Of a stretch of 64,000 nucleotides of DNA, positions 22,314-32,737 are shown in pieces; position 1 is the first letter of the stretch, and each line of letters starts with the position of its first letter. The position numbers were made by a program, and so were the translations under genes. The notes under the pieces were generated by a model. It was given only the letters and a program-made list of their open reading frames with translations, searched no databases and had not been told where the DNA came from. The stretch is from Cycas panzhihuaensis. Taxonomy: Eukaryota; Cycadophyta. Location: positions 207,893,741-207,957,740 of the forward strand of contig CM041465.1 in the NCBI GenBank assembly GCA_023213395.1, read 5' to 3'.

Positions 22314-22932
22314 AAGGCTTCCCCCATCTTGGGTTTATCTGATCAAGATAAACTTACAAAAACAAATTATCACATTCGGAAAATAAAGGTAGAAATGCTT
22401 CTAAGAGCAAAAAATGCCTAGAAAATTGCCAATGGCTCTGAAGCCAATCCCACTAATACTAGTACATCTTTGGCAGATTGGATGGAAAGAGACAACGTAG
22501 GAGTAATTATTTTGAAGCTTTCTGTCTCTGATCCCCATCTAGTATACGTAGAGAAATTAAACTCTACCTCTGCTATCTAGACATGTTTCAAAAATCTTTT
22601 TGGCCAAAAAAACAAAGCAAGAATAATTGCTCTCAAGGAAGCTCTGTACAAACTTCACATGAGGAAAAGTGGCACAATAACTGAATTCATGCACGAAGTT
22701 ATTTCACTCAGAAGTAACCTCTTGAGTGAAGGAGATATTGTCCTAGAGCAAGAGTTGGTGCAAATGGTAGCAAGCAAGTTACCAAAATCCTTCGATGTAA
22801 CCATCAACACCATAACAAACAATAATCAGATTGATACAATGTCTCTTGATGAATTGACTGGCTTATTATTGAGACAAGAACAAAGAAACAAAATTCTTTA
22901 GAGTTGGAGGATGTTTTTGCATCCAAACTAAA
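22314..22932 (+). pseudogene. Copia gag, 5' part
   Basis: It starts at an AAG codon (22314) where the related element at 63576 has ATG. The frame then reads LSDQDKLTKTNYH, KVEMLLRAKNA-stop, LYKLHMRKSGTITEFMHEVI and VQMVASKLPKSFDVTINTIT, the UBN2-type Copia Gag. Stops occur in the first third and after RNKIL. It is interrupted at 22932 by a chromovirus (duplication CTAAA); the frame resumes at 28628 (LNLGPQGHGQTRGR). Confidence 0.88.
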
Positions 22933-23537
22933 TGTAGCATTCCTAAATATGGTCATAAATATAGCTTATGACCATTCAAATCAAAGGTCTTTGAACGACG
23001 ATTCCAGCAATCCAGACGAAAGTTAATTCTGACATCTATATCAAACGTTATGACCATTTAAAGTTAGCCTGGCAGTTTTTGGAGAAGTCCTGGCCGACTT
23101 CTATTTGTGCAGCATTAAGAATAATATCATCTTTTCTGGCCGACTTCTATTGCTATCCGTTGGCCGCCTATTTAAGGAGGATTTGCGGCCTCATTTCATC
23201 ATCGAAGAAGGAGTCTTGGACTGCAGTATTTTCAGCCCTTATTGGAGACTTATTGGATCATCGAAGAAGGAGTCTTGGACTGCAGTATTTTCAGCCCTTT
23301 TGAGGAGCTTTGTGGAGGGAACCTTGCCTCGAAGAGGGATTCTTTATCATCAGTAATTTGCGGGATCTTTTGGTAACATTGTATCTATTACTTTATATTC
23401 ATTTCATACCATTTTATATTTGTATTCAAGTGGATTTGTATTATTGCTCTCTTGATTGGATACTTTGCAAGTGCATTTGGTGGATATTTTGTCTATTTCT
23501 ATAAAATCTGTTAGAAGAATTCTGTAAGGTTGCTACA
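22933..23537 (+). repeat. 5' LTR of chromovirus A, with internal tandem duplication
   Basis: 605 bp, against 544 bp for the 3' copy. The excess is a tandem duplication of about 59 bp (units beginning at 23198 and 23257). A tatttaagg TATA-like box lies near 23169. Confidence 0.95.
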
Positions 23538-23538
23538 A

Positions 23539-23550
23539 GTGGTATTAGAG
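23539..23550 (+). other. Primer-binding site of chromovirus A
   Basis: gtggtattagagct immediately after the LTR; the initiator-Met type sequence TGGTATTAGAGC. Confidence 0.92.
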
Positions 23551-23575
23551 CTTCGTTCAAAAGCGGGTATTTAGC

Positions 23576-24776
23576 GTGTCTCTACAAGAAATATCTGAGA
23601 ATTTTTTTCTCAATAGAACGGAGTTAAGGTCAGGAAAAAACACAATAGGAAAAATGGTGCTCCAAGCCTTCCAGGCAATCGAGGACGTGTCAAAAAGGGT
23701 GGACCATTTGGACGGTAGTATTACGGTAATGCAAACCCAGTACAAGGAATTGAAATCGAATATACAAAAAATTCGTGATATTTTGTTGGCTCCAAAAAAA
23801 GATTTTGGATTTCAAAGTAGAGATAAAGAAGAGGAGCAGAGCCAAGAAGAAGGGGAATACTCAGGAGATTAGGTTGGGCTCGGTCTTGAGGGAACTAAAT
23901 TTCAACTAGAAAAGTTTGACCCAGATAGATCCCGGGATATTCGTAGTTGGGTGATGCAGATGGAGGTCTACTTCAAAACCACCCCTTTAACCAACAAAGA
24001 AAAATTGGTGGTGGCAGCGTTGCACTTATACGGAAAAGCCTTACAATTTTTTCATTGGTGGCAAAGAAATTATGAGGGAACAATCCACTACAATTGGATT
24101 TTTTTTAAGAAGTCTCTATTCCAGCAATATGAAGATACAACGAAAACAGATTATTTTGCCCAGCTTACTAGGTTACAATAGGTGACGCAGACAATCTTAT
24201 CTTTGCAGCCCAAGCACTGCATAGTATGGTGGATGCCCATATTAGTGAACCTCAACTCGTAGAAGTATACATAGCGGTGTCTCGAGGTAATATGGGCATC
24301 GACTAAAGACCATGGAAGTGAGCTTCCTGACCGATGCCATACGCCATGCCAGGAACATTGAAGCAGAATTTAGAGAAGGAAGACAAAGTTTCGTTCATTG
24401 AACCGAGTTTGAAAGACCTCCTAGCCAGCAATTTAAACCAAATTGGACACAGTCTGGAACTAAAGTAGGTCCTCCTACAGGGGAGAAAAAAGATGAACAA
24501 ATGTCAAGAGCAAAACACATCAAGAATGGAACATGTTTTCGTTGTGGAGGAAAGTATAATCGGGAACATATATGCCCTCCTAAGAAAATGTTCATGATGA
24601 ATAATGAGGAAGACCCTCTCCCTGATGAAACTATGGATGAAATTACAGAAGAGGAAGCATTGGTCCAAGAAGATGAAGCCCAGATAGAGGAGTTATTGAA
24701 TACAAACCCGCACAATATTCGATATCACTTCAAGCCATCATCGGGGAGACGCACACCACAAACATTGAGATTTTGA
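23576..24776 (+). pseudogene. Gag of chromovirus A
   Basis: Pieces: 23576-23872, an N-terminal heptad-like region ending in a Glu/Gln-rich tail; 23951-24181, capsid helices (KALQFFHWWQRNY, SLFQQYEDTTKTDYFAQLTR); and 24501-24776, a zinc knuckle CFRCGGKYNREHIC followed by an acidic linker into protease. The knuckle spacing (CX2CX7HXC) is typical of chromoviruses. A stop at about 24180 and frame breaks before 24501 disable it. It would package RNA into particles. Confidence 0.88.
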
Positions 24777-24806
24777 GGGTTAATAAAAAATGCGGAGGTT
24801 TCCATT

Positions 24807-26816
24807 TTGGTAAATAGTGGTAGTACACACAATTTCATAAATCGCCCTACTGCAGAAAAGTTAGGTCTCATAGTACAACCACTCAATATATTCCAAGTGG
24901 CAATAGCAAATGGTAGGACTATGCCTTGTGGTGGTTATTGCCAACAAGTAAGCTTACGTATTGCAGAGTACTCAACCACATCTTGCATGTTTGCCATGCC
25001 TATTGGCGGGATTGGCGTGGTTCTAAGAGTACAATGGCTTCAAACCTTGGGAAATATTGTTACCAACTTTCGAACGCGGTTTATGTGTTTTCACCAAAAG
25101 GGACGTAAGTACAAGCTAGAGGCTCCTGACATTCCTCCAGTACAATTGGTATCATCTCAGCGTATGGAAAAGATACTTCGAAAAAATCCCACTTCGTTCA
25201 TGATTTCTTGTTATAAGATAGCAGTAGAAGAAGTTCCCATGGAGGTACAAGAACTAATTGACCAATATAGTAAGGTTTTTGAGGAACTACCACCTGAACT
25301 TCCTCCTAGTCGTGGATATGAGCATGCGATTGATTTGGTTCCTCAATCGGCCCCTGTCAATATCAGGCCATATAGGCACCCATTCCATCATAAACAAGAG
25401 ATTGAACACATCACTCAAGATCTTCTCCAACAAGGAATCATCATCCCAAGTAGTAGTCCCTTTGCATCTCCAGTTATAATTGCACGAAAGAAAGATGGAT
25501 CATATCGTATGTGTGGAGATTATCGGGCTCTCAATAAATTAACGATCAAGAATAGATACCCAATTCCTCGTATCGATGACCTTTTGGATGAACTTCATGG
25601 AGCAAAGTTCTTCTCAAAAATTGATCTACGCTCCAGATACTATCAGAGTCGCATCAAAGAGGAAGACACGCATAAGACGGCTTTCTGCACACACGAAGGG
25701 CTATTCGAATTTCGGGTTATGCCTTTTGGGTTGACGAATGCCCCCGCAACGTTTCAAAATATGATGAACCAGATCCTCAAGCCGTATATTCAAAATTTTG
25801 TGCTAGTTTTTTTTTATGATATTCTAATCTATAGCCGTTCTTGGCAGGAGCATCTCCAACACATACAGATCATCCTCCAGTTATTACAAAACCAACAATT
25901 GTTCGCGAACAAAAAGAAATGTACATTTGGGCAAACAGAGCTAGAATATTTGGGGCATATAATATCTTCCGAAGGAGTGCGAATTGACCCAAAGAAGATT
26001 GAGGCGATTATCAATTGGCCCACACCTAAGAATGTTACGAGAGTTCGAGGATTCTTAGGAGCCGCCGGTTTCGTACGCAAATTTATTAAGGGTTATGCTC
26101 ATATAGCTGCGCCTCTTACAGATTTGACAAGAAAAGAGGCATTTAAATGGGATCAATTAGCAGAAGCGGCATTCCAACAACTAAAGACAGCTATGACTAC
26201 GGCCCCAGTCCTTGCCCTACCACAATTCTCAAAATCCTTCACTATTGAATGTGACGCCTCCGGTTTTGGGTTGGGAGCAGTTTTACTACAAGAAGATCGA
26301 CCACTAGCATATGAAAGTCGTAAGCTCAATAGCCGTGAGCACCTCAAACCAATATACGACAAAGAAATGCTAGCGATTATGCATGCCATCCAACAGTGGC
26401 GACAATATTTGCTAGGAAATAAATCTATCATCAAGACTGATCATGATAGTCTGAAATATTTCCTAAATCAAAAATCCTTAACAGATGAACAACAAAAGTG
26501 GGTTAACAGATTACAAGCATTTGACTTTTTGAAGGTTTACAAGAAAGGAAAGGAGAACATCATAGCAGACGCATTATCAAGATCCGTAGCAGAAGATCAT
26601 GAAGAGGATAAAGCATCATTAAAAGCCATTGCCATAATTAGCCCAGCATGGACGGAGGAACTAGTCAAAGGTTACGACAAGGACACTCATTCTCAAAAGG
26701 CGCTGCAAAAAATCAAGGAAGGACTTAATACCAAGTACTCTCTCCAAGGAAATTTAATCTTGCGAAAAGGTAAGATGCTAGTGCCCATAGAAATGCAATT
26801 AAAACAAAGATCTTAG
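24807..26816 (+). CDS. Pol of chromovirus A: protease, RT, RNase H (open but catalytically altered)
   Basis: 669 codons without a stop. Residues ~1-80 are the aspartic protease, where the usual DSG reads NSG (VNSGSTHNFI). RT spans ~190-370: RKKDGSYRMCGDYRALNK, KFFSKIDLRSRYYQ and VMPFGLTNAPATFQ, but the active site is FFYDIL instead of FFDDIL, so one catalytic Asp is Tyr. RNase H follows, ~470-595: ECDASGFGLGAVL, DKEMLAIMHAI, TDHDSLKYFL, IADALSRS. The integrase N-terminus begins after it but stops at 26814. The frame is a continuation of gag-pol; the first Met is not necessarily a real start. The long open frame makes it recent; the two substitutions make it enzymatically dead. Confidence 0.93.
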   Translation: MVNSGSTHNFINRPTAEKLGLIVQPLNIFQVAIANGRTMPCGGYCQQVSLRIAEYSTTSCMFAMPIGGIGVVLRVQWLQTLGNIVTNFRTRFMCFHQKGRKYKLEAPDIPPVQLVSSQRMEKILRKNPTSFMISCYKIAVEEVPMEVQELIDQYSKVFEELPPELPPSRGYEHAIDLVPQSAPVNIRPYRHPFHHKQEIEHITQDLLQQGIIIPSSSPFASPVIIARKKDGSYRMCGDYRALNKLTIKNRYPIPRIDDLLDELHGAKFFSKIDLRSRYYQSRIKEEDTHKTAFCTHEGLFEFRVMPFGLTNAPATFQNMMNQILKPYIQNFVLVFFYDILIYSRSWQEHLQHIQIILQLLQNQQLFANKKKCTFGQTELEYLGHIISSEGVRIDPKKIEAIINWPTPKNVTRVRGFLGAAGFVRKFIKGYAHIAAPLTDLTRKEAFKWDQLAEAAFQQLKTAMTTAPVLALPQFSKSFTIECDASGFGLGAVLLQEDRPLAYESRKLNSREHLKPIYDKEMLAIMHAIQQWRQYLLGNKSIIKTDHDSLKYFLNQKSLTDEQQKWVNRLQAFDFLKVYKKGKENIIADALSRSVAEDHEEDKASLKAIAIISPAWTEELVKGYDKDTHSQKALQKIKEGLNTKYSLQGNLILRKGKMLVPIEMQLKQRS

Positions 26817-28053
26817 AGGAGGCCCATGCGTCACCAGTGGGAGGCCATACAGGAGTAGACAAAACTTATCGCAAAGTTCGAGAAAATTTCTTCCGAAAGG
26901 AATGAAAGAAGAAATACAAGTTTGTAGCGTAATGTGATCACCGCCAAAGAAACAGAGGAGAGAATGTAAAAGCTCCGTGTCTTCTTCACCTCTACCAATT
27001 CCAAAATAAAGATGAGAGGAGATATCTATGGACTTCATCACAGGGCTGCCAAAATCAGAAGGTAAGGATACTATTTTTGTTGTTGTGGATCGACTAACCA
27101 AATATGCACATTTTAGGGAACTCAAGCAACAAAGAAAAGCTCCTCAAATAGCGAGTTATTCATCAAGGAGATATATCGTCTCCATGGGTTTCCAAAAGTG
27201 ATAGTTAGTGATCGCGATCCCAAATTCACCAATCATTTCTGGCAAAAATTGTTCGGGACAAGGTGCACGAAGCTTAATATGAGTTCCGCGTATCATCCGC
27301 AATCGACTTGACGATGTGCCGTAAATAAATGCATAGAGGGTTACCTACGTAATTTCACCACTCAAAGGCCACTCCAATGGCACAAATGGCTTCATTTAGT
27401 AGAATGGTGGTACAATACAACTTACCACACTTCTGCCAAGATGTCCCCTTTTCAAGCATTATATGGATTTGAACCGCCATCCATTCTTAATTGGACCTAA
27501 GCATCCAAAGTACAATCAATTGAAGAGTATCACCAATAGTCAAGGCAGATATTGGATACCTTAAAAGATAACTTGAACTTAGCTCGCAATCGAATGAAGC
27601 AACAAGCTAATCTTCAAAGAAAGGAGCATTCATTCAAGGTAGGAGACTGGGTTTTTCTGCGATTATAACCCTACAAGTAGAATAGCCTAAAACAAACAGG
27701 GAGAAATAAACTTCAACCAAAATTTTTTGGACCCTATAAAATCTTGGCTAAAATTGGAGATGTAGCCTACAAATTAGAGCTTCCCTGCATTGTCAATACA
27801 TAATACATTCCACATTTCTTGCCTTAAGAGGAAGTTAGGAGAAAGGGTACCAATCCAGACAGAACTTCCAATATTAGATGAGGAAGGAGGACTATCAGTT
27901 GAACCAGAAGGTATCCTTCAGAAACGTACCAAAAGGTTGCGTTCTCGTGAAATCACAGAATACCTTATCAAATGGAAAACAATGGACAATAGTGAAGCCA
28001 CATGGGAATCTGAAGAATGGATACAACAATACAAAAATTTACCGATGCTTTGA
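26817..28053 (+). pseudogene. Integrase and chromodomain of chromovirus A
   Basis: Core motifs persist in changing frames: [15 protein letters not shown] and [11 protein letters not shown] near 27030-27115, then the [10 protein letters not shown]-like block near 27200. The GPY-type tail is near 27700, and the clean C-terminal frame 27790-28053 has ITEYLIKWKTMDNSEATWE, a chromodomain core. Integrase inserts the cDNA; the chromodomain tethers it to marked chromatin. At least a dozen stops lie between 26817 and 27790. Confidence 0.9.
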
Positions 28054-28083
28054 GGGCAAAGCATGTTTTGAGGGGGGAAGACT

Positions 28084-28627
28084 TGTAGCATTCCTAAATA
28101 TGGTCATAAATATAGCTTATGACCATTCAAATCAAAGGTCTCTGAACGACGATTCCAACGATTCAGACGAAAGTTAATTCTGACATCTATATCAAAAGTT
28201 ATGACCATTTAAAGTTAGCCTGCCAGTTTTTGGAGAAGTCCTGGCCGACTTCTATTTGTGCAGTATTAAGAATAATATCATCTTTTCTGGTCGACTTCCA
28301 TTGCTATCCGTTGGCCACCTATTTAAGGAGGATTTGCGGCCTCATTTCATCATCGAAGAAGAAGTCTTGGACTGCAGTATTTTCGGCCCTTTTGAGGAGC
28401 TTTGTGGAGGGAACCTCGCCTCGAAGAGGGATTCTTTATCGTCATCATTTATGTATCTTTTGGTAACGTTGTATCTATTACTTTATATTCATTTCATACC
28501 ATTTTATATTTGTATTCAAGTGGATTTGTATTATTGCTCTCTTGATTGGATATTTTGCAAGTGCATTTGGTGGATATTTTGTCTATTTCTATAAAATCTG
28601 TTAGAAGAATTCTGTAAGGTTGCTACA
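28084..28627 (+). repeat. 3' LTR of chromovirus A
   Basis: TGTAGCATTCC start after the polypurine tract; ends GGTTGCTACA, then CTAAA. Confidence 0.96.
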
Positions 28628-28700
28628 CTAAACTTGGGACCTCAGGGACATGGCCAGACACGAGGACGCACTCCAGATGCCAGAAACCCAATCTCATGCA
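28628..28700 (+). pseudogene. Copia gag continuation
   Basis: LNLGPQGHGQTRGRTPDAR continues the gag broken at 22932; compare LHLGPRGRGQ at 56780 in the related element. It breaks off near 28700 at the edge of the next insertion. Confidence 0.75.
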
Positions 28701-30228
28701 AGGTACCCACTGATCCTACATTGCACATGCACATTTTGTTCGGTAGTTTTGTATGTCCTCTCTCTTTCCCTAGTTCAATAGCAATACAAGAGCCCTTCTC
28801 TCCTCAACCTATAGTTAGCCACGCTCCTAATTGTCCTAACCTTAGTTTTTTCATAGGTCAAATTATAATTCCTCTCGGTAACCCTAGTCCATCTCTTTAC
28901 TCACCTACTCCTTCAACCCCTATAAACATTCATCAACAGGACACCCTTCAACTTCAATCTGTTTGTCAGGTTTCACCTCTTAGTATTATCTCTTACAAAA
29001 CCCAGTCTAATTTTTTCCATGCCTCTTCAATTCTATATTATCAATATTGTCTTTTTCCATTAAATCTTTTCTTTTATTTGAATACCAATTCTACAACCCT
29101 ATTAAAATCTTTTTTTCATAAAGAACCTCTATCACTAATCCCCCATCCATCTTTCTCTCCCAAAAAGAGTTATGGTTCAACAAAACTTATACGAACTTAC
29201 ATCTCCATCCAAGACATATTCCAAATTTTATCCTTTCTTTCTATACCTTCAAAGCTATGCTTGATCTTACTTCACAAGTCCTCCTTTTCTTTTTTCTACA
29301 ATAGGCAATCATCAATCCTTTACCCTCACAATCAATTTTGTTTCCAAAACCTTCACGTCTTTTTCCAAAATCCATCCCATTTGGAAACAAAAGGTGCAAA
29401 TGCAAGGCAAGACCAAGACAAGACATTTGAGATACCTCACAAGTCCCAGGATCCTTTCAATTCAAAACAAGGCGTCACAGATACCTGGTCCCAAGAACAA
29501 ACATCGGCAAATTCAAGATGCTTACCAGTGCAGCCCCAAAGAATACACAAGATCGAGGCAAATCTTCATGACCTACAGGATCTAGCGGGAGGCGGTTGGA
29601 AGATTAGATCAAGCTACAAGCATTTCTCAATACTTCGAGGGCGAAGTATTATTTTAAGGGGAGGGGAATTGTAGCATTCCAAAATATGGTCAAACGTATA
29701 GCATATGACCATTCAAATCAAAGCTCTCTGAACGACGATTCCAACGGTCGAGACGAAACTTAATTCTGACATCTATATCAAAAGTTATGACTATTTAATG
29801 TTTTTAGCCTATTAGTTTTTGGAGGAGTTCTGACCGACTTCTAATATTAGTTTTGGGTAGGTTTATCCCCCTTTTCTGGTCGACTTCTATTACTATCTTT
29901 CTACCGTCTATTTAAGGAGGATTTGCGGAATCATTTTGGATCATCGAAGAAGTCTTGGACTGCAATATTTTTCGGCCCTTTTGAAGAGCTTTATGGAGGG
30001 AACCTCGCCTCAAAGAGGGATTCTTTATCATCAGTAATTTATGGGATCTTTTGGTAATGTTGTATCTACTGCTTTATATTCATTTCATATCATTTTATAT
30101 TTGTATTCAAGTGGATTTGTATTATTGCTCTCTTGATTGGATATTTTGCAAGTGCATTTGGTGGATATTTTGTCTATTTCTATATAAAATCTATTAGAAG
30201 AATTCTGTAAGAATTTTGGAATGCTACA
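28700..30228 (+). mobile_element. Partial chromovirus-like element with non-coding interior
   Basis: The LTR at 29670-30228 has TGTAGC...GCTACA ends and matches the chromovirus A LTR family; a polypurine tract (aaggggaggggaat) precedes it. The 970 bp before that are pyrimidine-rich and carry no gag/pol motif. An open frame of 346 codons spans 28634-29674, but it starts in Copia gag and runs through Phe/Ser/Pro/Leu-rich sequence, which I take as a by-product of pyrimidine richness. No 5' LTR is present. The surrounding Copia lacks everything between gag and RT, so a deletion accompanied this insertion. Confidence 0.7.
29670..30228 (+). repeat. 3' LTR of the partial chromovirus-like element
   Basis: 559 bp, starting TGTAGCATTCC and ending GGAATGCTACA; RT of the host Copia resumes at once (VVNCKWVYKIKEG). 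Confidence 0.9.
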
Positions 30229-31634
30229 CTAGTGGTCAATTGCAAATGGGTCTACAAAATCAAGGAAGGAGCTAGTGGAAAGGTGGAAAAACACAAAGCT
30301 CATCTTGTTGCAAAGGGATACACTCAAACAGTAGGAGGTGATTTTGAAGAGACCTTTTCTCTTGTGGCCAAACTAGATACGGTAAGAAGTGTGCTTGCAC
30401 TAGCCACTTTACACAACTGGAAAATTTTTTAGTTAGATGAAAAAATTTCTTTCTTGAATGGAGAATTGGAAGAAATTTACATGGCACAACTTGAAGGATA
30501 CATCAAAGAAGCACAAGAACATTTAGCATGTAAATTGAAGAAACCTTTATATGGATTGAAACAAGATCCTTGAGCTTGATATGCTAAATTGGACCAGAAT
30601 CTGTGTCAAAATGGGTTTCAACGTTGCAATTCTAATTCCAATCTATACACAAGGAAAACGAATGGGTTGATTAAAGTAATTGTTGTTTAGGTAAATGACA
30701 TGATTCTTACAGGAAATGATGAAGAATCAACCATAAACATAAAGAAGCAACTTGAAAATAGTTTGAAATGACAAATTTGGGCCTTCTTAACTATTATCTG
30801 GGGTTGGAAGTAGATCAACAACATAATCACATTGTTTTATTTCAAACTAAATACATAAAAGATTTACTGATCAAATTCTAGATGGTGGATTGTAATCCTT
30901 GTGCAACACCCATGGAGGTAAATTGCAACATGGTCAGCACAAAGAACGACCAATAGACACCACTGCATGCACAATTAATCGAAAGTTTGATATATCTTAC
31001 ATCCACCAGGCCAGATATATCATACTCAGTAGGACTGGTCTCTAGGTACATGCAGGAACCCAAAGTGAGACACATGAAAGCGGCAAGAAGAATATTAAGA
31101 TACCTACAGGGAACAATAGATCTAAAATTGATATATCCCACAGAAAGACTAGCAGAATTGACAGGATATTATGACTCAGACTGGGAAGGAGACAAGGAAC
31201 AAAGAAAATCCACAAGTGGATATTGTTTTTTCTTGGGATCTGCTGCAATCTCCTAGTATAGCAAAAAATAACCCATAGTCGCACTCTCATCAACTGAAGC
31301 TGAATACAAGGTAGCGATAACTGCAACATGTGAAGTAGTTTGGTTGAGACAACTTCTGGTTAAGTTAGAACAACAATAGAACCAAGCAACAATTCTGCAT
31401 TATGACAATCAGAGTGGTATCAAGTTAACCAAGAATTCAATTCTTCATGTGAGAACAAAGCATATAGAAGTGCACCATCACTTCATAAGGGAAAAAATTC
31501 ACAATAAAGAAATTGAATTGGAGTATTGTCCTACTACAGAGCAAATTGCAGATTTACTGACAAAACCCATTGGAAAAGAAAAGTTTCAAATTCTGAGAGA
31601 TAGAATAGGACTAAAAGAGATAAACCATTAAGAG
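30229..31634 (+). pseudogene. Copia RT and RNase H
   Basis: RT at 30229-30432 (VNCKWVYKIKEGASG, HLVAKGYTQTVG, EETFSLVAKLDTVRS), then a broken middle (VNDMILTGND in place of YVDDMIL near 30690). RNase H follows at 30987-31256 (TSTRPDISYSVGLVSRYMQ, STSGYCFFLGS) and 31449-31631 (RTKHIEVHHHFIREKI, QIADLLTKPI), ending NH-stop just before the 3' LTR. Stops at several points inactivate it. It is the pol 3' part of the inner Copia. Confidence 0.92.
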
Positions 31635-31839
31635 AGGGTGTTAGAATATAATGTTTTATCTAAATAATATAAAAGGTAATGTTGCAAACCCTTCTTATGT
31701 AACCTACACTAGATAAAGTGACATGTGTCACCTCAGGAAAAGTTGGTTACAAGTCAAGTTGTAACGGTTACAAGAATTGATGCATATTTAAGGAGACCAT
31801 GTCTCCAAAGGAATACAAGTCACTTCTAGTTCCTCTTTC

Positions 31840-32686
31840 TTTTTTTTTATTTGGTTTAAATAAATGGGGGTTAAAAGGGGACCCCAACCCCTATACAGCC
31901 ATCTACCAATAAGGCTCCTCAAATCGGCCGTGACAAGCCCACGACCTAGCTAATCATAAAACCAAGTCATCCAGCCTTGCAACAAATCCTTCTATATCCT
32001 TTCTGGCCAGACCCACTATCTCTTCAAGAAAGTCTTCCTTCCAAACCTCTGAAGCTCTAGAGTGAACACCCCAGTTAGCCAACCTATCCGCGACCTTATT
32101 CCCTTCCCTGTAAATATGACTCACCTGAACGTTATCCCTGCTTTGAAGCGACATCTTCACGTCATTAATCATAGCAAAGTGCTTCCACTCTGGCTTAGCT
32201 TCACCTCTGATCAACCTAACCACATTCATAGAATCACCTTCCATTATGACTCTTGAGCAACCCTCTTTGGAAGCAAGGTCCACCGCTCTGCGCATCGCTT
32301 CAAGCTTTGCCTTGTGGTTCGTCTGAATACCGTAATATTCAACAAAAGCTCATATGATACTGCCATCTTTATTTCTGCAAACTCCTCCAGCCCCGGCCTC
32401 GCCAGGATTACCTTTTGATGCTCCATCAAAGTTTACTTTTACCTAGTCTACCGGTGGGGGGCTCCATAGCCCATGCCTCTGCTGCCTGGGTTTTATAATA
32501 AAGTTCTCCACTCCCCAATCTACCAAAATCTTTCGTTCGATAGGAGGAATAGAATTGGTCTCCTCCACCTTGAGGTTTTCCTTTAGGGCCGCCGAGATGA
32601 TCCAGAATAACCTCTATTCGTTCATTTTCTTCTCTTGAAAAATACGCCTGTTCCTCTCTTTCTATATATTCCAGGCCAGCATGGGT
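31840..32686 (-). mobile_element. 5'-truncated LINE (L1 type) inserted antisense
   Basis: A 9-T run at 31840-31848 is the complement of a poly(A) tail. ACTTCTAGTTCCTCTTTC occurs at 31822-31839 and 32687-32704, an 18-bp target duplication of the sort made by target-primed reverse transcription. The body encodes the C-terminus of a plant LINE ORF2. Confidence 0.95.
31954..32460 (-). pseudogene. LINE ORF2 C-terminal RNase H-like domain
   Basis: On the minus strand VKVNFDGASKGNPGEAGAGG (about 32400-32450) starts the RNase H-like domain. After a frame change it continues in 31954-32295, with MRRAVDLASKEGC, VIMEGDSMNVVRLI, HIYREGNKVADRLANWG and a C-terminal tail. The DGASKGNPG, EGDS and N-VAD motifs are those of plant LINE (RVT_3) RNase H. 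At least one frameshift breaks it. The endonuclease and RT parts are missing through 5' truncation. It ends about 100 bp before the poly(A) tail. Confidence 0.92.
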
Positions 32687-32737
32687 ACTTCTAGTTCCTC
32701 TTTCAATTCAATTATTTTCTGTAAAATTAACATAGAG

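Larger units (their letters stand above)
22933..28627 (+). mobile_element. Near-full-length Ty3/Gypsy chromovirus (element A)
   Basis: 5' LTR 22933-23537, 3' LTR 28084-28627, TGTAGC...GCTACA termini, and a perfect CTAAA duplication (22928-22932 and 28628-28632). PBS at 23539-23550 and polypurine tract gaggggggaagact at 28070-28083. Order is gag, zinc knuckle, protease, RT, RNase H, integrase, chromodomain. About a dozen mismatches separate the first 330 bp of the two LTRs by eye, so it is fairly young. A 669-codon pol frame is open but carries catalytic substitutions; the integrase has many stops. Confidence 0.96.
21401..32732 (+). mobile_element. Inner Copia element, itself carrying three insertions
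   Basis: 5' LTR 21401-21628 and 3' LTR 31639-32732 (the latter split by a LINE). TAGAG at 21396-21400 is repeated at 32733-32737. Own sequence is leader 21641-22313, gag 22314-22932 plus 28628-28700, and RT/RNase H 30229-31634. Protease, integrase and part of RT are missing, apparently lost with the insertion or deletion at about 28700-30228. Confidence 0.93.
31639..32732 (+). repeat. 3' LTR of the inner Copia, split by a LINE
   Basis: LTR sequence 31639-31839 and 32687-32732 becomes continuous once the insertion and one duplication copy are removed. Ends AAAATTAACA, then TAGAG. Confidence 0.92.

Noticed and set aside
28634-29674. 346-codon open frame as a novel host gene
   Set aside because: It begins inside Copia gag, crosses into another element and is Phe/Ser/Pro/Leu-rich because the DNA is C/T-rich, which lacks stop codons. 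No domain is seen.
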